Origin: Microbacterium allomyrinae
Lineage (GTDB): Bacteria; Actinomycetota; Actinomycetes; Actinomycetales; Microbacteriaceae
Length of the DNA stretch: 64,000 bases
Direction of reading: 5' to 3'
Assembly: GCF_020682705.1 (NCBI RefSeq)
Contig: NZ_JAGTTN010000006.1
Span: 1-64,000 of the forward strand
Shown here: in pieces, positions 18,790 to 27,949 of the stretch
Position numbering within the stretch: the first letter of the stretch is position 1
Layout of the letters: each line of letters opens with the position of its first letter
Translations under genes and position numbers: made by a program
The notes under the pieces: model-generated
Seen by the model: the letters and a program-made list of their open reading frames with translations, nothing else
What the model was told of the DNA's origin: nothing
Database searches by the model: none

Positions 18790-21700
18790 TTACAGCAGTG
18801 TGGGCTTGCTCTCGGCACGGCGTCGGCGGATCACGACCAGGGTCGAGGCGCCGGCCAGCAGGGCCAGAAGTCCCAGGATCGCGAGGAGCGGTGCGGGCTC
18901 TCCACCCGTGGCGGGAAGCGCCGACAGCAGCACCGTGGCATCGTCCGAGTCACGCCCGGGGTCAGTCGGATCCCCGAAGGTGTGGTAATCGACGACGGCC
19001 ACGTTGGTCAGGACGCTGGCCGTGGATGCCGAGTACACCGTCGCCGCCAGGGTGATGGTCGGGGCTGCCGACGCTCCCCCGTTGTCGGAGCCGGCCGGCT
19101 GCAGCGGACCGAAGAGCACGCACTCGAGCGTGCCGCCGTAGCCGGAGCTGTTCTGACCCGTCACCGCGCACGAGTCCCAGTTCGGGAACACCGCGGCGTC
19201 GCCCTTGCCGGGCCACGTCACATTTGTGATCTTGAGGTCGGCGGGGATCGCATCCGTCACCACGACGCTTTCGGCAGCCGCGTCATCGCTCACGTTCTCG
19301 ACCGCGAGGGTGTAGGTGAACGACTTGCCGGGCGCCGTCTTCTCGACGCTGGCGGTCTTCTCGATCTGCACGTCCGAGTGGCGTGCTGCGGAGCAGGTCT
19401 CGGTCGCGGCGGGGTAGGACGCCGAGAACGTGAGTTCCGGGTTCACCGTGAAGGTGATGTCGGTGTTGCCGCGCCAGGCGAAGTCGAGCTCGCTCGGGTC
19501 GAGGATCAGACCGTTGAACACGTACTCCGACTGCTCTTCCGGCGTCATCACGACGTCGGTTCCCGGCAGGTAGTACGCGGTCGGGGTCGATCCCGGCACG
19601 ATGTCAGCGGCCACGATCGCACGCCAGCCCGGGTAGTCGATCGAGATGCCCGACGGCGTGAACGCCGTGCCCGGCCAGTCGATCTCATCGCTCCAGCTCG
19701 TCGTGCCTCCCGGCTGCGTGATGGCAACCTGGGCGGGCGTCGTCTCCGGCGTCACGTCGGAGTTGTTCGGCACCCAGAGGAACTCCACCGGCTGTCCCAC
19801 CAGCGAAGCCGACTTGACGATCGTCCAGCCCAGGAGCGGGGCGTCGTTGACACAGCGGGTGTACACGACGGCGGAGATGTCCTTCGTCGTGACGGTGGCC
19901 TCGGCGCAATCGTTGTCGGGGTTCGTGTCGACCGTCGCCGATACGCACGCCTCGTTGAGCAGCGTGCTCTCAGGGAGTGCCGGCGGGGTCGGGGCGGGGT
20001 CGTCCTCGCCGATGAGCGTCACCGGCGGAACTGCGGCGGGTGCCACCACGACCGAGATCCGGATCTCCACGGACTCTCCCGGAGCCATCGTGGGCGTGCT
20101 GAGGGCGACACCATTGCCCTCGCCGACGAACGCGGGGGCGTAGTCGTTGGTCCAGCCCTCCGGCAGCGTGATCCCGGTGACCTGGAGGCGTGCGGGAACC
20201 GGATCGGTCACGGCCACGTCGGTCGCGATCGACGAGCCGTGGTTGGTGACGGTGAGCAGGTAGTCGAAGGACTCGCCGGCCTCGAGGGGCGCGGTGACCG
20301 GAACATCGCCGATGACGGCTTCCTTCTCGATGCCGACGTCACCGCCGCCCCCGCCGCCGCTCGACTTGTTGACGACCGTGCACGAGACGATGCCGTTGGC
20401 CGGCACGTCGACCGTGAAGGATTCTGCGTCGCCCTCGACGGTGGCGTTCACGCAGGTGACGGACTCGGCGGTCCAGCCCTCCTGCTGCACCTCGGCCACC
20501 GTGACGGCGCGAGGCTGAGCGGTGCCCGTGAAGTCGAGCGGGAAGTTCACCGAACCTTCGGTGAGCGCTCCGGTCTCGAGCGTCAACTCGTTCGTCATCC
20601 CGTCGGGTCCGACGATCCAGTCGCCCTCGGTCGATCCCGTGAAGGACCAGCCATCGGCCGACTCGTCGATCACGACGCCCTCTTCATCGACGGTCTGCTT
20701 GATGACCGTGAGGGTGCCACCGCAGTTGCGCGTGGCGATCTCGTGCAGCTTCGATGCGAGTCCGGGGAAGTCGGTGAGGTAGTAGTCCTCGTCCTCGACC
20801 GGTCCCGAGACCGCGATGAGGTTGAGGTAGGAGTTCGGCGTGGCCCCGATGCCGATAGCGGCGACCTTCGTGCGGTCTCCTGCCGGGCCGACCTGGTCCT
20901 TCAGCGCGTTCGCGGAGAACACACCCTCCTCGACGTTGCGGAATCCGACATTCGTGTCGACGTTGGACGCACCGTCGGTGCCGTAGGTCGTCGGGTCTCC
21001 GTCGCTGAGGAACAGGACGAGGTCATACCGCTCGTTCTCGGCGTTGAACGCGACCTCGCGGAACGCGTCGTCCCAGTTCGTGAATCCGGAGCCGCTGGTT
21101 CCGAGACCTTCATCGATGACCTGAGCCACCGTGTCCTGGCCCGCTTCGGACTGCAGCGACGTCGAGTCGAGAAGCTTGTACGCGGTCGTGCCGAATCCGT
21201 ACAGGGCGACAGACGATGCCGTTCCGCCGAGGCCGTCAACGCCGACGAAGTCCGCCGCCGCCGCCTTCATCTGAGCCATCTTGATGTGATCGATCGACCG
21301 CGAGGTGTCGAAGACGAGAGCGATGCTGAGCCCGCACGACTCAGGGAAGGCGGGGTTGCTCCGGACGTCGGCGACGCCATCCTGCTTCGTCTTGAGCGTG
21401 AACCTGTTCGCCGCCGCATCGGCGTACGCCGCCGTCTCGGCGGTGACCTCGACGACGCCGTCGGACACCGGACCGGTGAAGAACATGTACGGGCTGGCGG
21501 TCTTCGGGTCGGTGTGCTGCCCTGTCGCCACCTGGGTCAGCCGCGACCAGCCTGCCGGCGCGGTGCCTTCGATGATCCAGTAGCCGTGCAGCGTCGCACC
21601 GGAGCCGCCGGTGAGAGCGGGCACCGCGATATCGCAGTAGCCCGTAGCGTCGGTCGTGCAGGTGTAGGGCGATGTCGCGTCGATGCTCGGCTGAGCCGCA

Positions 21701-22260
21701 CGCGCACCGGCCACCGCGTAGAAGCTCGCTCCGGCAAGCGTGCCGACGGTGCCGTCCGAAGCACGCTGGCTGAGCTTCTTGATGCGGAGCGTCACCGGTT
21801 CAGCCGGGACCGCATCCTCGACGGGCGGTGCGGCGAGCCTCGCGCTGGCGCTCGCGTCGCCCTGATCTGCATCGTCAGACTCGGCGACCGGGGCGGCAGG
21901 CTCCTGGCTCGCGTCGGCGGACTGCTCCGTCGGCTCGCCGGGCTCGCTCGCCTCGGGGGCTGCGGTGGCCGCATCCGTTGCGGCCGCAGCGGCATCCGGG
22001 ATCGTTCCGTCGGGCGCCGGTTCGGTCGCAGGTGCGCTCACGTCCGGCGTCGGCGTCGCGCTGGCGACGGCCGGAGCCTGAGACGGATCCGTGGTCGCCG
22101 CGACCGCGGCGGAGATGCCGCCGAGCGCAAGCGCGGCGACGAGAACACTGGCGAGGCCGCCCGCGAACCACCGACGGCGTCGCGCTTCGTGTCGCGCCAG
22201 CTCCCGGCGAGATCGAAGCACGCCGATCCCCGAGTCCCCAGTCTTACGGAATCCACGCAT
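18790..22260 (-). CDS. LPXTG-anchored surface protein with VWA and DUF11 domains
   Basis: A 1156-aa cell-wall protein. Residues 1-55 are a long signal peptide (Arg-rich start, WFAGGLASVLVAALALGG, cleavage near AVA-A). A Pro/Ala/Thr linker runs to ~150, and a prealbumin/SpaA-like segment spans ~155-240. A von Willebrand A domain (~309-510) has the MIDAS motif D318-T-S-R-S322, so metal-dependent ligand binding is likely. Two DUF11-type beta domains follow (DYLLTVTNHGSSIATDVAVTD; FTYTLAVENVSDDAAAESV). The C-terminus is a sortase signal: LPATG at 1115-1119, a hydrophobic helix and RRRR. The gene is monocistronic, with terminators after it, and is inserted between the small 22534 gene and rpsJ. 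Adhesion is the probable role; the ligand is unknown. Confidence 0.9.
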   Translation of the reverse strand: MRGFRKTGDSGIGVLRSRRELARHEARRRRWFAGGLASVLVAALALGGISAAVAATTDPSQAPAVASATPTPDVSAPATEPAPDGTIPDAAAAATDAATAAPEASEPGEPTEQSADASQEPAAPVAESDDADQGDASASARLAAPPVEDAVPAEPVTLRIKKLSQRASDGTVGTLAGASFYAVAGARAAQPSIDATSPYTCTTDATGYCDIAVPALTGGSGATLHGYWIIEGTAPAGWSRLTQVATGQHTDPKTASPYMFFTGPVSDGVVEVTAETAAYADAAANRFTLKTKQDGVADVRSNPAFPESCGLSIALVFDTSRSIDHIKMAQMKAAAADFVGVDGLGGTASSVALYGFGTTAYKLLDSTSLQSEAGQDTVAQVIDEGLGTSGSGFTNWDDAFREVAFNAENERYDLVLFLSDGDPTTYGTDGASNVDTNVGFRNVEEGVFSANALKDQVGPAGDRTKVAAIGIGATPNSYLNLIAVSGPVEDEDYYLTDFPGLASKLHEIATRNCGGTLTVIKQTVDEEGVVIDESADGWSFTGSTEGDWIVGPDGMTNELTLETGALTEGSVNFPLDFTGTAQPRAVTVAEVQQEGWTAESVTCVNATVEGDAESFTVDVPANGIVSCTVVNKSSGGGGGGDVGIEKEAVIGDVPVTAPLEAGESFDYLLTVTNHGSSIATDVAVTDPVPARLQVTGITLPEGWTNDYAPAFVGEGNGVALSTPTMAPGESVEIRISVVVAPAAVPPVTLIGEDDPAPTPPALPESTLLNEACVSATVDTNPDNDCAEATVTTKDISAVVYTRCVNDAPLLGWTIVKSASLVGQPVEFLWVPNNSDVTPETTPAQVAITQPGGTTSWSDEIDWPGTAFTPSGISIDYPGWRAIVAADIVPGSTPTAYYLPGTDVVMTPEEQSEYVFNGLILDPSELDFAWRGNTDITFTVNPELTFSASYPAATETCSAARHSDVQIEKTASVEKTAPGKSFTYTLAVENVSDDAAAESVVVTDAIPADLKITNVTWPGKGDAAVFPNWDSCAVTGQNSSGYGGTLECVLFGPLQPAGSDNGGASAAPTITLAATVYSASTASVLTNVAVVDYHTFGDPTDPGRDSDDATVLLSALPATGGEPAPLLAILGLLALLAGASTLVVIRRRRAESKPTLL

Positions 22261-22369
22261 GACGAATTCTTCCCGTCCCCAATGACTGGCATGCCCGCCT
22301 AGGAGTCAGTGATCCCCAGGTGACGCCGCAAACGCGGAGCGAAGGTCCCGAACCCTCGCGATGCCGTGC

Positions 22370-22400
22370 CCCACGCTAGCATGACGACCCCACGCCGCAG
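22370..22400 (-). promoter_or_regulatory. Candidate extended -10 promoter of the surface-protein gene
   Basis: TGC followed by TAGCGT (22378-22373 on the minus strand) resembles an extended -10 element. The -35 (around CTGCGG) is weak. It would give a leader of about 105 nt. The 273-bp gap holds nothing else except the terminator at 22479-22513. Confidence 0.3.
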
Positions 22401-22478
22401 GATTCGGATGTCGGCTGTGACATACGTTTTACATTCGACGTGCCGCCCGCGGAATCCGCGATCGCTGCGCGCGACGCG

Positions 22479-22513
22479 ATGAGAGCGACCCGGGTCCCCC
22501 GGGCCGCTCTCAT
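22479..22513 (-). terminator. Terminator after the antitoxin-like gene
   Basis: A 16-bp stem with one mismatch (ATGAGAGCG and CCCGGG pairs) around TCC, starting about 20 nt past the stop at 22534. Confidence 0.75.
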
Positions 22514-22533
22514 GATCTCGCACTCAGTGCGAG

Positions 22534-22752
22534 CTATTCGTGACCGACTGCACCGTCGACACTGCCCCGAACGCCATCGACCTTGTCGTGGTGCTCCTCG
22601 GGGACGACCTTCTTCGCAAGGTCGGCCGCTCCGTCGAGCACCTTGTCGCTGATGTCTTCCGCCTGCTCAGACTTCAAGAACTCCGAGACCTTGTCCTTGT
22701 TCTGCTCGTAGAGCTCTTTGCCTTGGTTGACCAGATCGTCGAAACCCGCCAT
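22534..22752 (-). CDS. Small MT0933/Rv0909-type antitoxin-like protein
   Basis: A 72-aa charged helical protein, MAGFDDLVNQGKELYEQNKD to GSVDGAVGHE. Its composition and repeated K/D/Q helices resemble the MT0933-like antitoxin family of actinobacteria. The ATG at 22752 is preferred to earlier in-frame starts because it gives that N-terminus. No neighbouring toxin gene is present, so an antitoxin role is doubtful; many orphan members are stress-linked proteins of unknown function. It is followed by its own terminator. Confidence 0.6.
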   Translation of the reverse strand: MAGFDDLVNQGKELYEQNKDKVSEFLKSEQAEDISDKVLDGAADLAKKVVPEEHHDKVDGVRGSVDGAVGHE

Positions 22753-22830
22753 CGCGCACTCCTTCATCCGCCCCGGACGAGACGTCATCTGCCATTCTGT
22801 CGGGGCGGATGCCGTGGCAAAAGACCGCAC

Positions 22831-23328
22831 TCAGCGCGAAGATGCCGCCTGCATGACGTCGTGGCGTTCGATGACCTTGTCGTCGCGGGCCTTGACGACA
22901 GCGCGCAGCAGGACCGCGGCGAACACTCCGATGGTCGCGCCGATGGAGTTGGCGATGACGTCGTTGATCGTCGAGACCCGCTCATCGAGCAGGTACCGCT
23001 GCGCGAGTTCGATCACGCCTGACAGCGCCGGTCCGAGCAGCAGCGCGACGGGCCACCACTTCAAGGGCACGATGAGTCCGAACAACAGGCCCACGGGAAC
23101 GAAGAGGAGCACGTTCGCCGCGGACTCGATGAAGGAGTAATCGACGAACGCGGGAACCCCGCGCTCGTGCATCTCGGCTATCGCACGGTCGAGGATGCCC
23201 TCGACCGGCTTGTCGATCGGGCTCGGCCAGAACACGACGAACGCGAGGAAGGCCCCGTATCCGACTGCCAATGCCGCGATCAATGCGTGTCGTGGACCGC
23301 TGGTGCTCGGCAGTCGGTCGATGCTCAC
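22831..23328 (-). CDS. VanZ-like family membrane protein
   Basis: Protein of 165 aa with four hydrophobic segments (about 15-35, 70-90, 93-112, 125-145) and the VanZ-like core NVLLFVPVGLLFGLIVP, then ELAQRYLLDERVSTINDVIAN. VanZ relatives affect glycopeptide tolerance or surface polymers; the exact reaction is not known. The GTG start at 23328 overlaps the stop of the DUF4012 gene (GTGA), so it is co-translated with the exopolysaccharide cluster and is its last gene. Confidence 0.8.
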   Translation of the reverse strand: MSIDRLPSTSGPRHALIAALAVGYGAFLAFVVFWPSPIDKPVEGILDRAIAEMHERGVPAFVDYSFIESAANVLLFVPVGLLFGLIVPLKWWPVALLLGPALSGVIELAQRYLLDERVSTINDVIANSIGATIGVFAAVLLRAVVKARDDKVIERHDVMQAASSR

Positions 23329-25163
23329 CCGAACAGCCCCTCGCAGCTGGCATCGATCGTGACAGGCGTCTGGGTGACCGTCGGGGAATACCGTACCTCG
23401 AGCGGGCCGAGCTCCCCTTCGGGGATCGTGCTCGTGAACGACACGGTCTTGGTCTCGCCCATGGGGACCAGCATCGTCACGCTCTTCCCCTCGCGCCCGA
23501 CCTCTGCTCCTGTTCGGGTCCACTTCGCGAAGTCGCCGCTCTCGGGATCGCTCGTGATCGTTCCGCCCGGAAGCGCGTACGAGAAGACATCGAGGATCAT
23601 CGTCGTGCGCGGCAGCCCGAGACTGGCGTTGCGCCACGCCAATGTGTAGCCGCTCAAATCCGAGCCCGGGATCGAGTTGGTCATCGACAGCGTCGTGGTG
23701 ATGGTGCGCGCCTGGGCGTCGCACGTGACCGACGTCGCGGTCGAGAGGTAGTACTCGAGCTTCGAATACGACGCATCGTTGAGGAAGACGCCGACCTGGG
23801 TCGATGCGGCGGTGTCGGTCGCGAGCGCACCGTCGATGTTCTGCTCGGCCACCATCGCCTGCTCGGCCGGTCGCGCGAACCAGGCGTAGATGCGCTGCTC
23901 CGCGACTCCGCGCTGCACCTGAGTGATCATGGTCATCGGGTCCCACGCTCCGGACGAGACAGTGTCGAACACACGACCCGACACGTCCGCGAAGTACGCG
24001 TCGGCGGCAAGGCCGTCCAGGCCGAACCTCTCGTAGGTCTCACTCAAGAGCAGCTGAACAGCGTTCTCGGAGGTGAGCTGTGAGCCGTCATCGAGCGGGA
24101 TCGGCCCGGTCGCCGCCAGCATGTAGGAGAGCACCACCGGGTCGAGCGATATCACCCCGTCGATGTCACTTCCCATCGACTGCTGCCAGAGCGTGCTGTA
24201 CATCTGAGCGGTGGTCGGGAAGTCGGCGAGGCGGGGGTAGTTCATGGTGTTGCTTGTGATGTCGCGTTCGAACATCGCACGCGTCGCGTCGGGCAAGTCC
24301 TGATCGGCGCGGCCGGTGATGCCGTCGATGAGGAACTCGGCGACCTGCTCGTCTTCAAGCTTGGTCACTCGACCGTTGTCGATCTCGATCACGGTCGATG
24401 TCGCACCGTTGCCGCCGGTCGCGCGGATCTCGGCATTGTTCTGGAAGAGGACGATGTAGCGGCGCGGACCCTCCGATCCAGCGAGTTGCAACGCAACTGG
24501 CAGATACTGCTCCGCGGTCTCGAGCAGTGGGCCGGCCTGGCCGACGACGTCGATGAGCTGCCCGACAGCATCGTCGACGATCGGCAGGAGCGCGGCTCGG
24601 TCGATCCCGGTGACCTTCCCTTGCGCCTGAGCGAGCACAGTCTTGATCTGTGGCAGCGTCTGTTGCGCCTGCTGCAAGGGCGCGAGATTGATACCGCCCC
24701 CTTCGACTTTGAGCTGGTCGGGCGACATCATGCCGAGCAGCTCGATTCCGGGCGGCAGGGCATCGCGCACGATGAGGTGGGTCGCCTCGGTTGCGAGCTT
24801 TACAGCGGCGACGTTCGCACCGACGACGGGAAGAGCGGATGCTGCGTCCCACAAGGGACCCTGCACCGTGGCATCGGCTTGGGTGGTGAGTTCGAGAACC
24901 TCGGTGCCCACTGCCTGCAATTGCGCTGTGTCGCCGGCTTTGTAGGCGTCGGTGAGGGAGCCGAGCTTCTCCTTTGCGGCAAGCAGGTCGTCGCGCACTT
25001 CGAGCGCCTGCAGGGCGAAGACGCCGCCTACCGCGCCCACTGCGCCCAGGACGACGAAAGTGCCGAGAAGCACCCACGGCCAACGGCGTCGGCGCTGCGG
25101 CGCCGGGGCGTGGTTGCCGGCGCGACCTTGACGGTAGCGCCCGGGGGGAGGCTTTCGGGACAC
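23325..25163 (-). CDS. DUF4012 domain-containing membrane protein
   Basis: A 612-aa protein with a basic N-terminus (RRRRWPWVLLG), one membrane helix at ~32-52, a helical stretch to ~220 and then the long extracellular DUF4012 region (RYIVLFQNNAEIRATGGNGAT, then SVTCDAQARTITTTLSMTNSIPGSDL). DUF4012 proteins are common beside priming sugar transferases in actinobacterial exopolysaccharide loci, but their reaction is unknown. The start is GTG at 25163 with no strong Shine-Dalgarno site. It follows the sugar transferase after 47 nt. Confidence 0.8.
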   Translation of the reverse strand: MSRKPPPGRYRQGRAGNHAPAPQRRRRWPWVLLGTFVVLGAVGAVGGVFALQALEVRDDLLAAKEKLGSLTDAYKAGDTAQLQAVGTEVLELTTQADATVQGPLWDAASALPVVGANVAAVKLATEATHLIVRDALPPGIELLGMMSPDQLKVEGGGINLAPLQQAQQTLPQIKTVLAQAQGKVTGIDRAALLPIVDDAVGQLIDVVGQAGPLLETAEQYLPVALQLAGSEGPRRYIVLFQNNAEIRATGGNGATSTVIEIDNGRVTKLEDEQVAEFLIDGITGRADQDLPDATRAMFERDITSNTMNYPRLADFPTTAQMYSTLWQQSMGSDIDGVISLDPVVLSYMLAATGPIPLDDGSQLTSENAVQLLLSETYERFGLDGLAADAYFADVSGRVFDTVSSGAWDPMTMITQVQRGVAEQRIYAWFARPAEQAMVAEQNIDGALATDTAASTQVGVFLNDASYSKLEYYLSTATSVTCDAQARTITTTLSMTNSIPGSDLSGYTLAWRNASLGLPRTTMILDVFSYALPGGTITSDPESGDFAKWTRTGAEVGREGKSVTMLVPMGETKTVSFTSTIPEGELGPLEVRYSPTVTQTPVTIDASCEGLFG

Positions 25164-25210
25164 CAGTGGATGCTATCGGGGCGGGCCTGTGACAGCGCCG
25201 TGAGACGCGC

Positions 25211-26737
25211 TCAGTGGGCTGACTCCCCCGGCGCGATGACCGCCCGGATCGTGCGGAAGAGGATCTGGATGTCTTGAGTGAACGACCAGTTCTCGACGTA
25301 ATAGAGATCGAGACGAATCGCGTCGTCCCACGAGAGCTTCGAACGGCCGCTCACCTGCCACAGCCCACTCATTCCGGGCTTGACGAGCAGCCGGCGGTGC
25401 GCGTCGTCATCATAGAGGGCCACTTCGGCCGCCCGCTGCGGCCGTGGCCCCACGAGGCTCATCTCCCCAAGGAAGACATTGAACAGCTGCGGGATCTCGT
25501 CGATCGAGTGCTTGCGCAGGAAGCGACCGACCCTCGTGATACGCGGGTCGTCCGTGACCTTGAAGAGCGGCTGGTCGGTCGTGCCCTGCACATCGAGCAG
25601 ACTCGCGAGCTGGTCGTCGGCGTTCGCGATCATCGAGCGGAACTTTCGCATGCCGAACTCACGTCCACGGCGCCCGATGCGCGTCTGCTGATAGAAGATC
25701 GGCCCAGGGCCGTCGACTCTGATGGCGATCGCCGTGACGAGCATGATCGGCGAGAACACTGCGATAAGCAGTGTCGCGCCGATGATGTCGAACGTCCGTT
25801 TGGCGAACCGCTTGTAGCCCTCGAGCACGGGGAACTCCACGTGCACGAGCGGCAACCCGGCGACGGGTCGGGCATGAATCCTCGGACCTGCTACGTCGGT
25901 GAGCGCAGGGGCGACGACCCAGTCCACATCGCGGTCGGCCATCTCCCAACCGATACGACGCATCGCCTTCGGGTCGAGGGCATCGGCGGACGAGACGATC
26001 ATCGTGTCAGCGCTCAGTGACTCCACAGCGGCACTGGCGGAGGTGAGTCCACCGACGACGGGGACCCCTGCAAGCGACTGATGGTCCTGCGAAGGTGTGA
26101 GCGCTCCGACGATGATGTATCCCGAGTCGGGTGTGCGCTGAATCTGTCCGATGATGTGCGCCACCTTGGCGGGTTCACCGAGGACGATCGCCCGGTAGAC
26201 GTACTTGCCCTGTCGTTGGTGGCGGCGCAGCCACTGACGCCAGAGCCATCTCGACGTGACCAGGAGAATCAAGCCGACTGGCAGCGCGACGATGAAAAGC
26301 GACCGCGCAACATCCATCCTCGCGAAGAACGCAATGGCCACAAGAAGCGCGAACACCGCGAGCGTGGCGTTGACGAGACGTCTGTACTCGGTGATCCCAT
26401 GACCCACGATGTGGCGATCGCGTGTATCGATGACGTCGAGTCCGAGCAACCAGAAGACGGCGACGAAGACGAGCAGACCCCAATATGGGAGAACGAATCC
26501 GCCCGGCCAAGACACCGGCTCCGAGATCTCATCGAGAGCCACCACCGAGTAGACCGCGAATGTGAGCGCGATTACTGCCACGTCGGTGTAAAACAAGCGA
26601 CTCGCGTACCGTCGCGGCCAATCGTTCCGGCGGTCTCGGATACCTCCGCTGACTCGGATCGGCTGCCGGTGCAGGGAACGCGTCTCGGGTCCAGTCAACT
26701 CGTCCACGAGACCGGGCCTACCCGCCTTCAGTTCCAC
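25211..26737 (-). CDS. Priming exopolysaccharide sugar-phosphate transferase
   Basis: A 508-aa polyprenyl-phosphate glycosylphosphotransferase. About five N-terminal membrane helices (to ~165) are followed by a nucleotide-binding-like region (~175-290). The C-terminal catalytic domain (PF02397 type) is at ~310-505: RTFDIIGATLLIAVFSP, DGPGPIFYQQTRIGRRG, MRKFRSM, KHSIDEIPQLFNVFLGEMSLVGPRP and GLWQVSGRSKLSWDDA. It transfers a sugar-1-phosphate to undecaprenyl phosphate, the first step of polymer assembly. The start is GTG at 26737 close to GGGGAG. It lies in the middle of the cluster, with a 90-nt gap to the upstream glycosyltransferase. Confidence 0.93.
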   Translation of the reverse strand: MELKAGRPGLVDELTGPETRSLHRQPIRVSGGIRDRRNDWPRRYASRLFYTDVAVIALTFAVYSVVALDEISEPVSWPGGFVLPYWGLLVFVAVFWLLGLDVIDTRDRHIVGHGITEYRRLVNATLAVFALLVAIAFFARMDVARSLFIVALPVGLILLVTSRWLWRQWLRRHQRQGKYVYRAIVLGEPAKVAHIIGQIQRTPDSGYIIVGALTPSQDHQSLAGVPVVGGLTSASAAVESLSADTMIVSSADALDPKAMRRIGWEMADRDVDWVVAPALTDVAGPRIHARPVAGLPLVHVEFPVLEGYKRFAKRTFDIIGATLLIAVFSPIMLVTAIAIRVDGPGPIFYQQTRIGRRGREFGMRKFRSMIANADDQLASLLDVQGTTDQPLFKVTDDPRITRVGRFLRKHSIDEIPQLFNVFLGEMSLVGPRPQRAAEVALYDDDAHRRLLVKPGMSGLWQVSGRSKLSWDDAIRLDLYYVENWSFTQDIQILFRTIRAVIAPGESAH

Positions 26738-26827
26738 TTCTCCCCAACCAAGCTCTTTTCACGCCTTCTGTAGCGATGGCTCAGAAAGCGGATTCCCCCG
26801 GCTAGGGTAACCCATCGGGTCGATCAC

Positions 26828-27949
26828 TCAGTACTGGGTGGAGTAGAGCTCAAGTAGTGCACTCGCTGACCGGGCCCAATCCCAGGCATAGTCAGGGACG
26901 CCGGGACCGGTATCGGAGGTGCTCTCGCGCGCGGCAAGTTCGAGTAGCGAACGCAGAGCGAAGCCACCGGTGTATGAGACGTGTGCCGGAAGCCAGTCCC
27001 GCGAGTTGCCATTGGGCACCGACACCACGCGAGTTCCCAGATGCGCCGCCTCGAGATCCACGAGGCTCTGCACTTCCACCCATGATGCGTTTACAAGTGT
27101 GCGCGAATGGGCGATCAATTCCAACGCGGTTGCGTGATCAACGGGGCCTCGATAGTCCGCAAAAGGCGACGTTCGGGTGAGCTCGGTGAACTGCCGGCCA
27201 TACGTCGAATCAGGATCACCCAAGGAGCCGACAAAGACGACCGACGTCCTGTGATCGTGAGCCTCGCGGGCCAACTCGAGCGAACGCTTCCGGGGCTCGA
27301 TTCTGCCGACCGCGATGATCGGAATCTCGCGATTGGCCCAAGCAACGAGATCAGCGTGATCTGGGCGATCCGGTTTCCCATTTGGGACCAGAACCGCGTT
27401 CTTACCCGACCAACCGGTGTCAACGGTGAGGTCGGTGCCCTCCCCTGGAGCGAGAAGGGCCACGTGACCGCTTCTGTCGAGCGCATCACCGACTCGACGC
27501 CAGAGTCCAGGTACGAGAGTCGACGTCTTGAGAGCGTTATCGACAGATGTCCGCCGCTCGTTTGCCGTCTGGGAGGCACGTTGAGTTCGGACGGCGGTCG
27601 CCATCCACTCACGAGCCGCTTCCGGCATGATGCGATCGACCGCTGACCTCACCCCGCGTCCGCGTTCTGCGCCTCGCATCCGCCTCACCCGGATCAACGA
27701 GTGGTGAATCGGCGAGACGATGGTCGGCCGTGCGCCGGCGAGCTGCATCGTGCGGAGAAAGTCGAACGGCCTGTCCACGTTGACGTAATGAATCAGGGCG
27801 TTATCGCGCAACTCCATCGCCGGATGGAACGGGACGACCCGAAGGTCCACGCGGCCAGCGAGGTGCCGTTCATACTGCTGGACCTGCTCGACATCGCCGC
27901 CGAACTTGACGTTCGCGTCTGATCGCACCACGACATCGACAGTGATCAT
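26828..27949 (-). CDS. Glycosyltransferase, GT4-like (GT-B fold)
   Basis: A 373-aa protein starting MITVDVVVRSDANVKFGGDV. The C-terminal half has the GT4 donor region: AVGRIEPRKRSLELAREA, VFVGSLGD and an E-x7-E motif in EVQSLVDLE. The N-terminal acceptor half resembles glycan-chain glycosyltransferases. It would add a sugar to the lipid-linked repeat. ATG at 27949 overlaps the polymerase stop by 4 nt (ATGA). The frame continues upstream inside the polymerase gene, but only this start gives a sensible protein. Confidence 0.88.
   Translation of the reverse strand: MITVDVVVRSDANVKFGGDVEQVQQYERHLAGRVDLRVVPFHPAMELRDNALIHYVNVDRPFDFLRTMQLAGARPTIVSPIHHSLIRVRRMRGAERGRGVRSAVDRIMPEAAREWMATAVRTQRASQTANERRTSVDNALKTSTLVPGLWRRVGDALDRSGHVALLAPGEGTDLTVDTGWSGKNAVLVPNGKPDRPDHADLVAWANREIPIIAVGRIEPRKRSLELAREAHDHRTSVVFVGSLGDPDSTYGRQFTELTRTSPFADYRGPVDHATALELIAHSRTLVNASWVEVQSLVDLEAAHLGTRVVSVPNGNSRDWLPAHVSYTGGFALRSLLELAARESTSDTGPGVPDYAWDWARSASALLELYSTQY

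Noticed and set aside
18613..22302. 1229-codon open frame on the plus strand opposite the surface-protein gene
   Set aside because: Arg/Gly/Asp-rich composition with no domains; it is the antisense shadow of a clear signal-peptide/VWA/LPXTG protein in GC-rich DNA.
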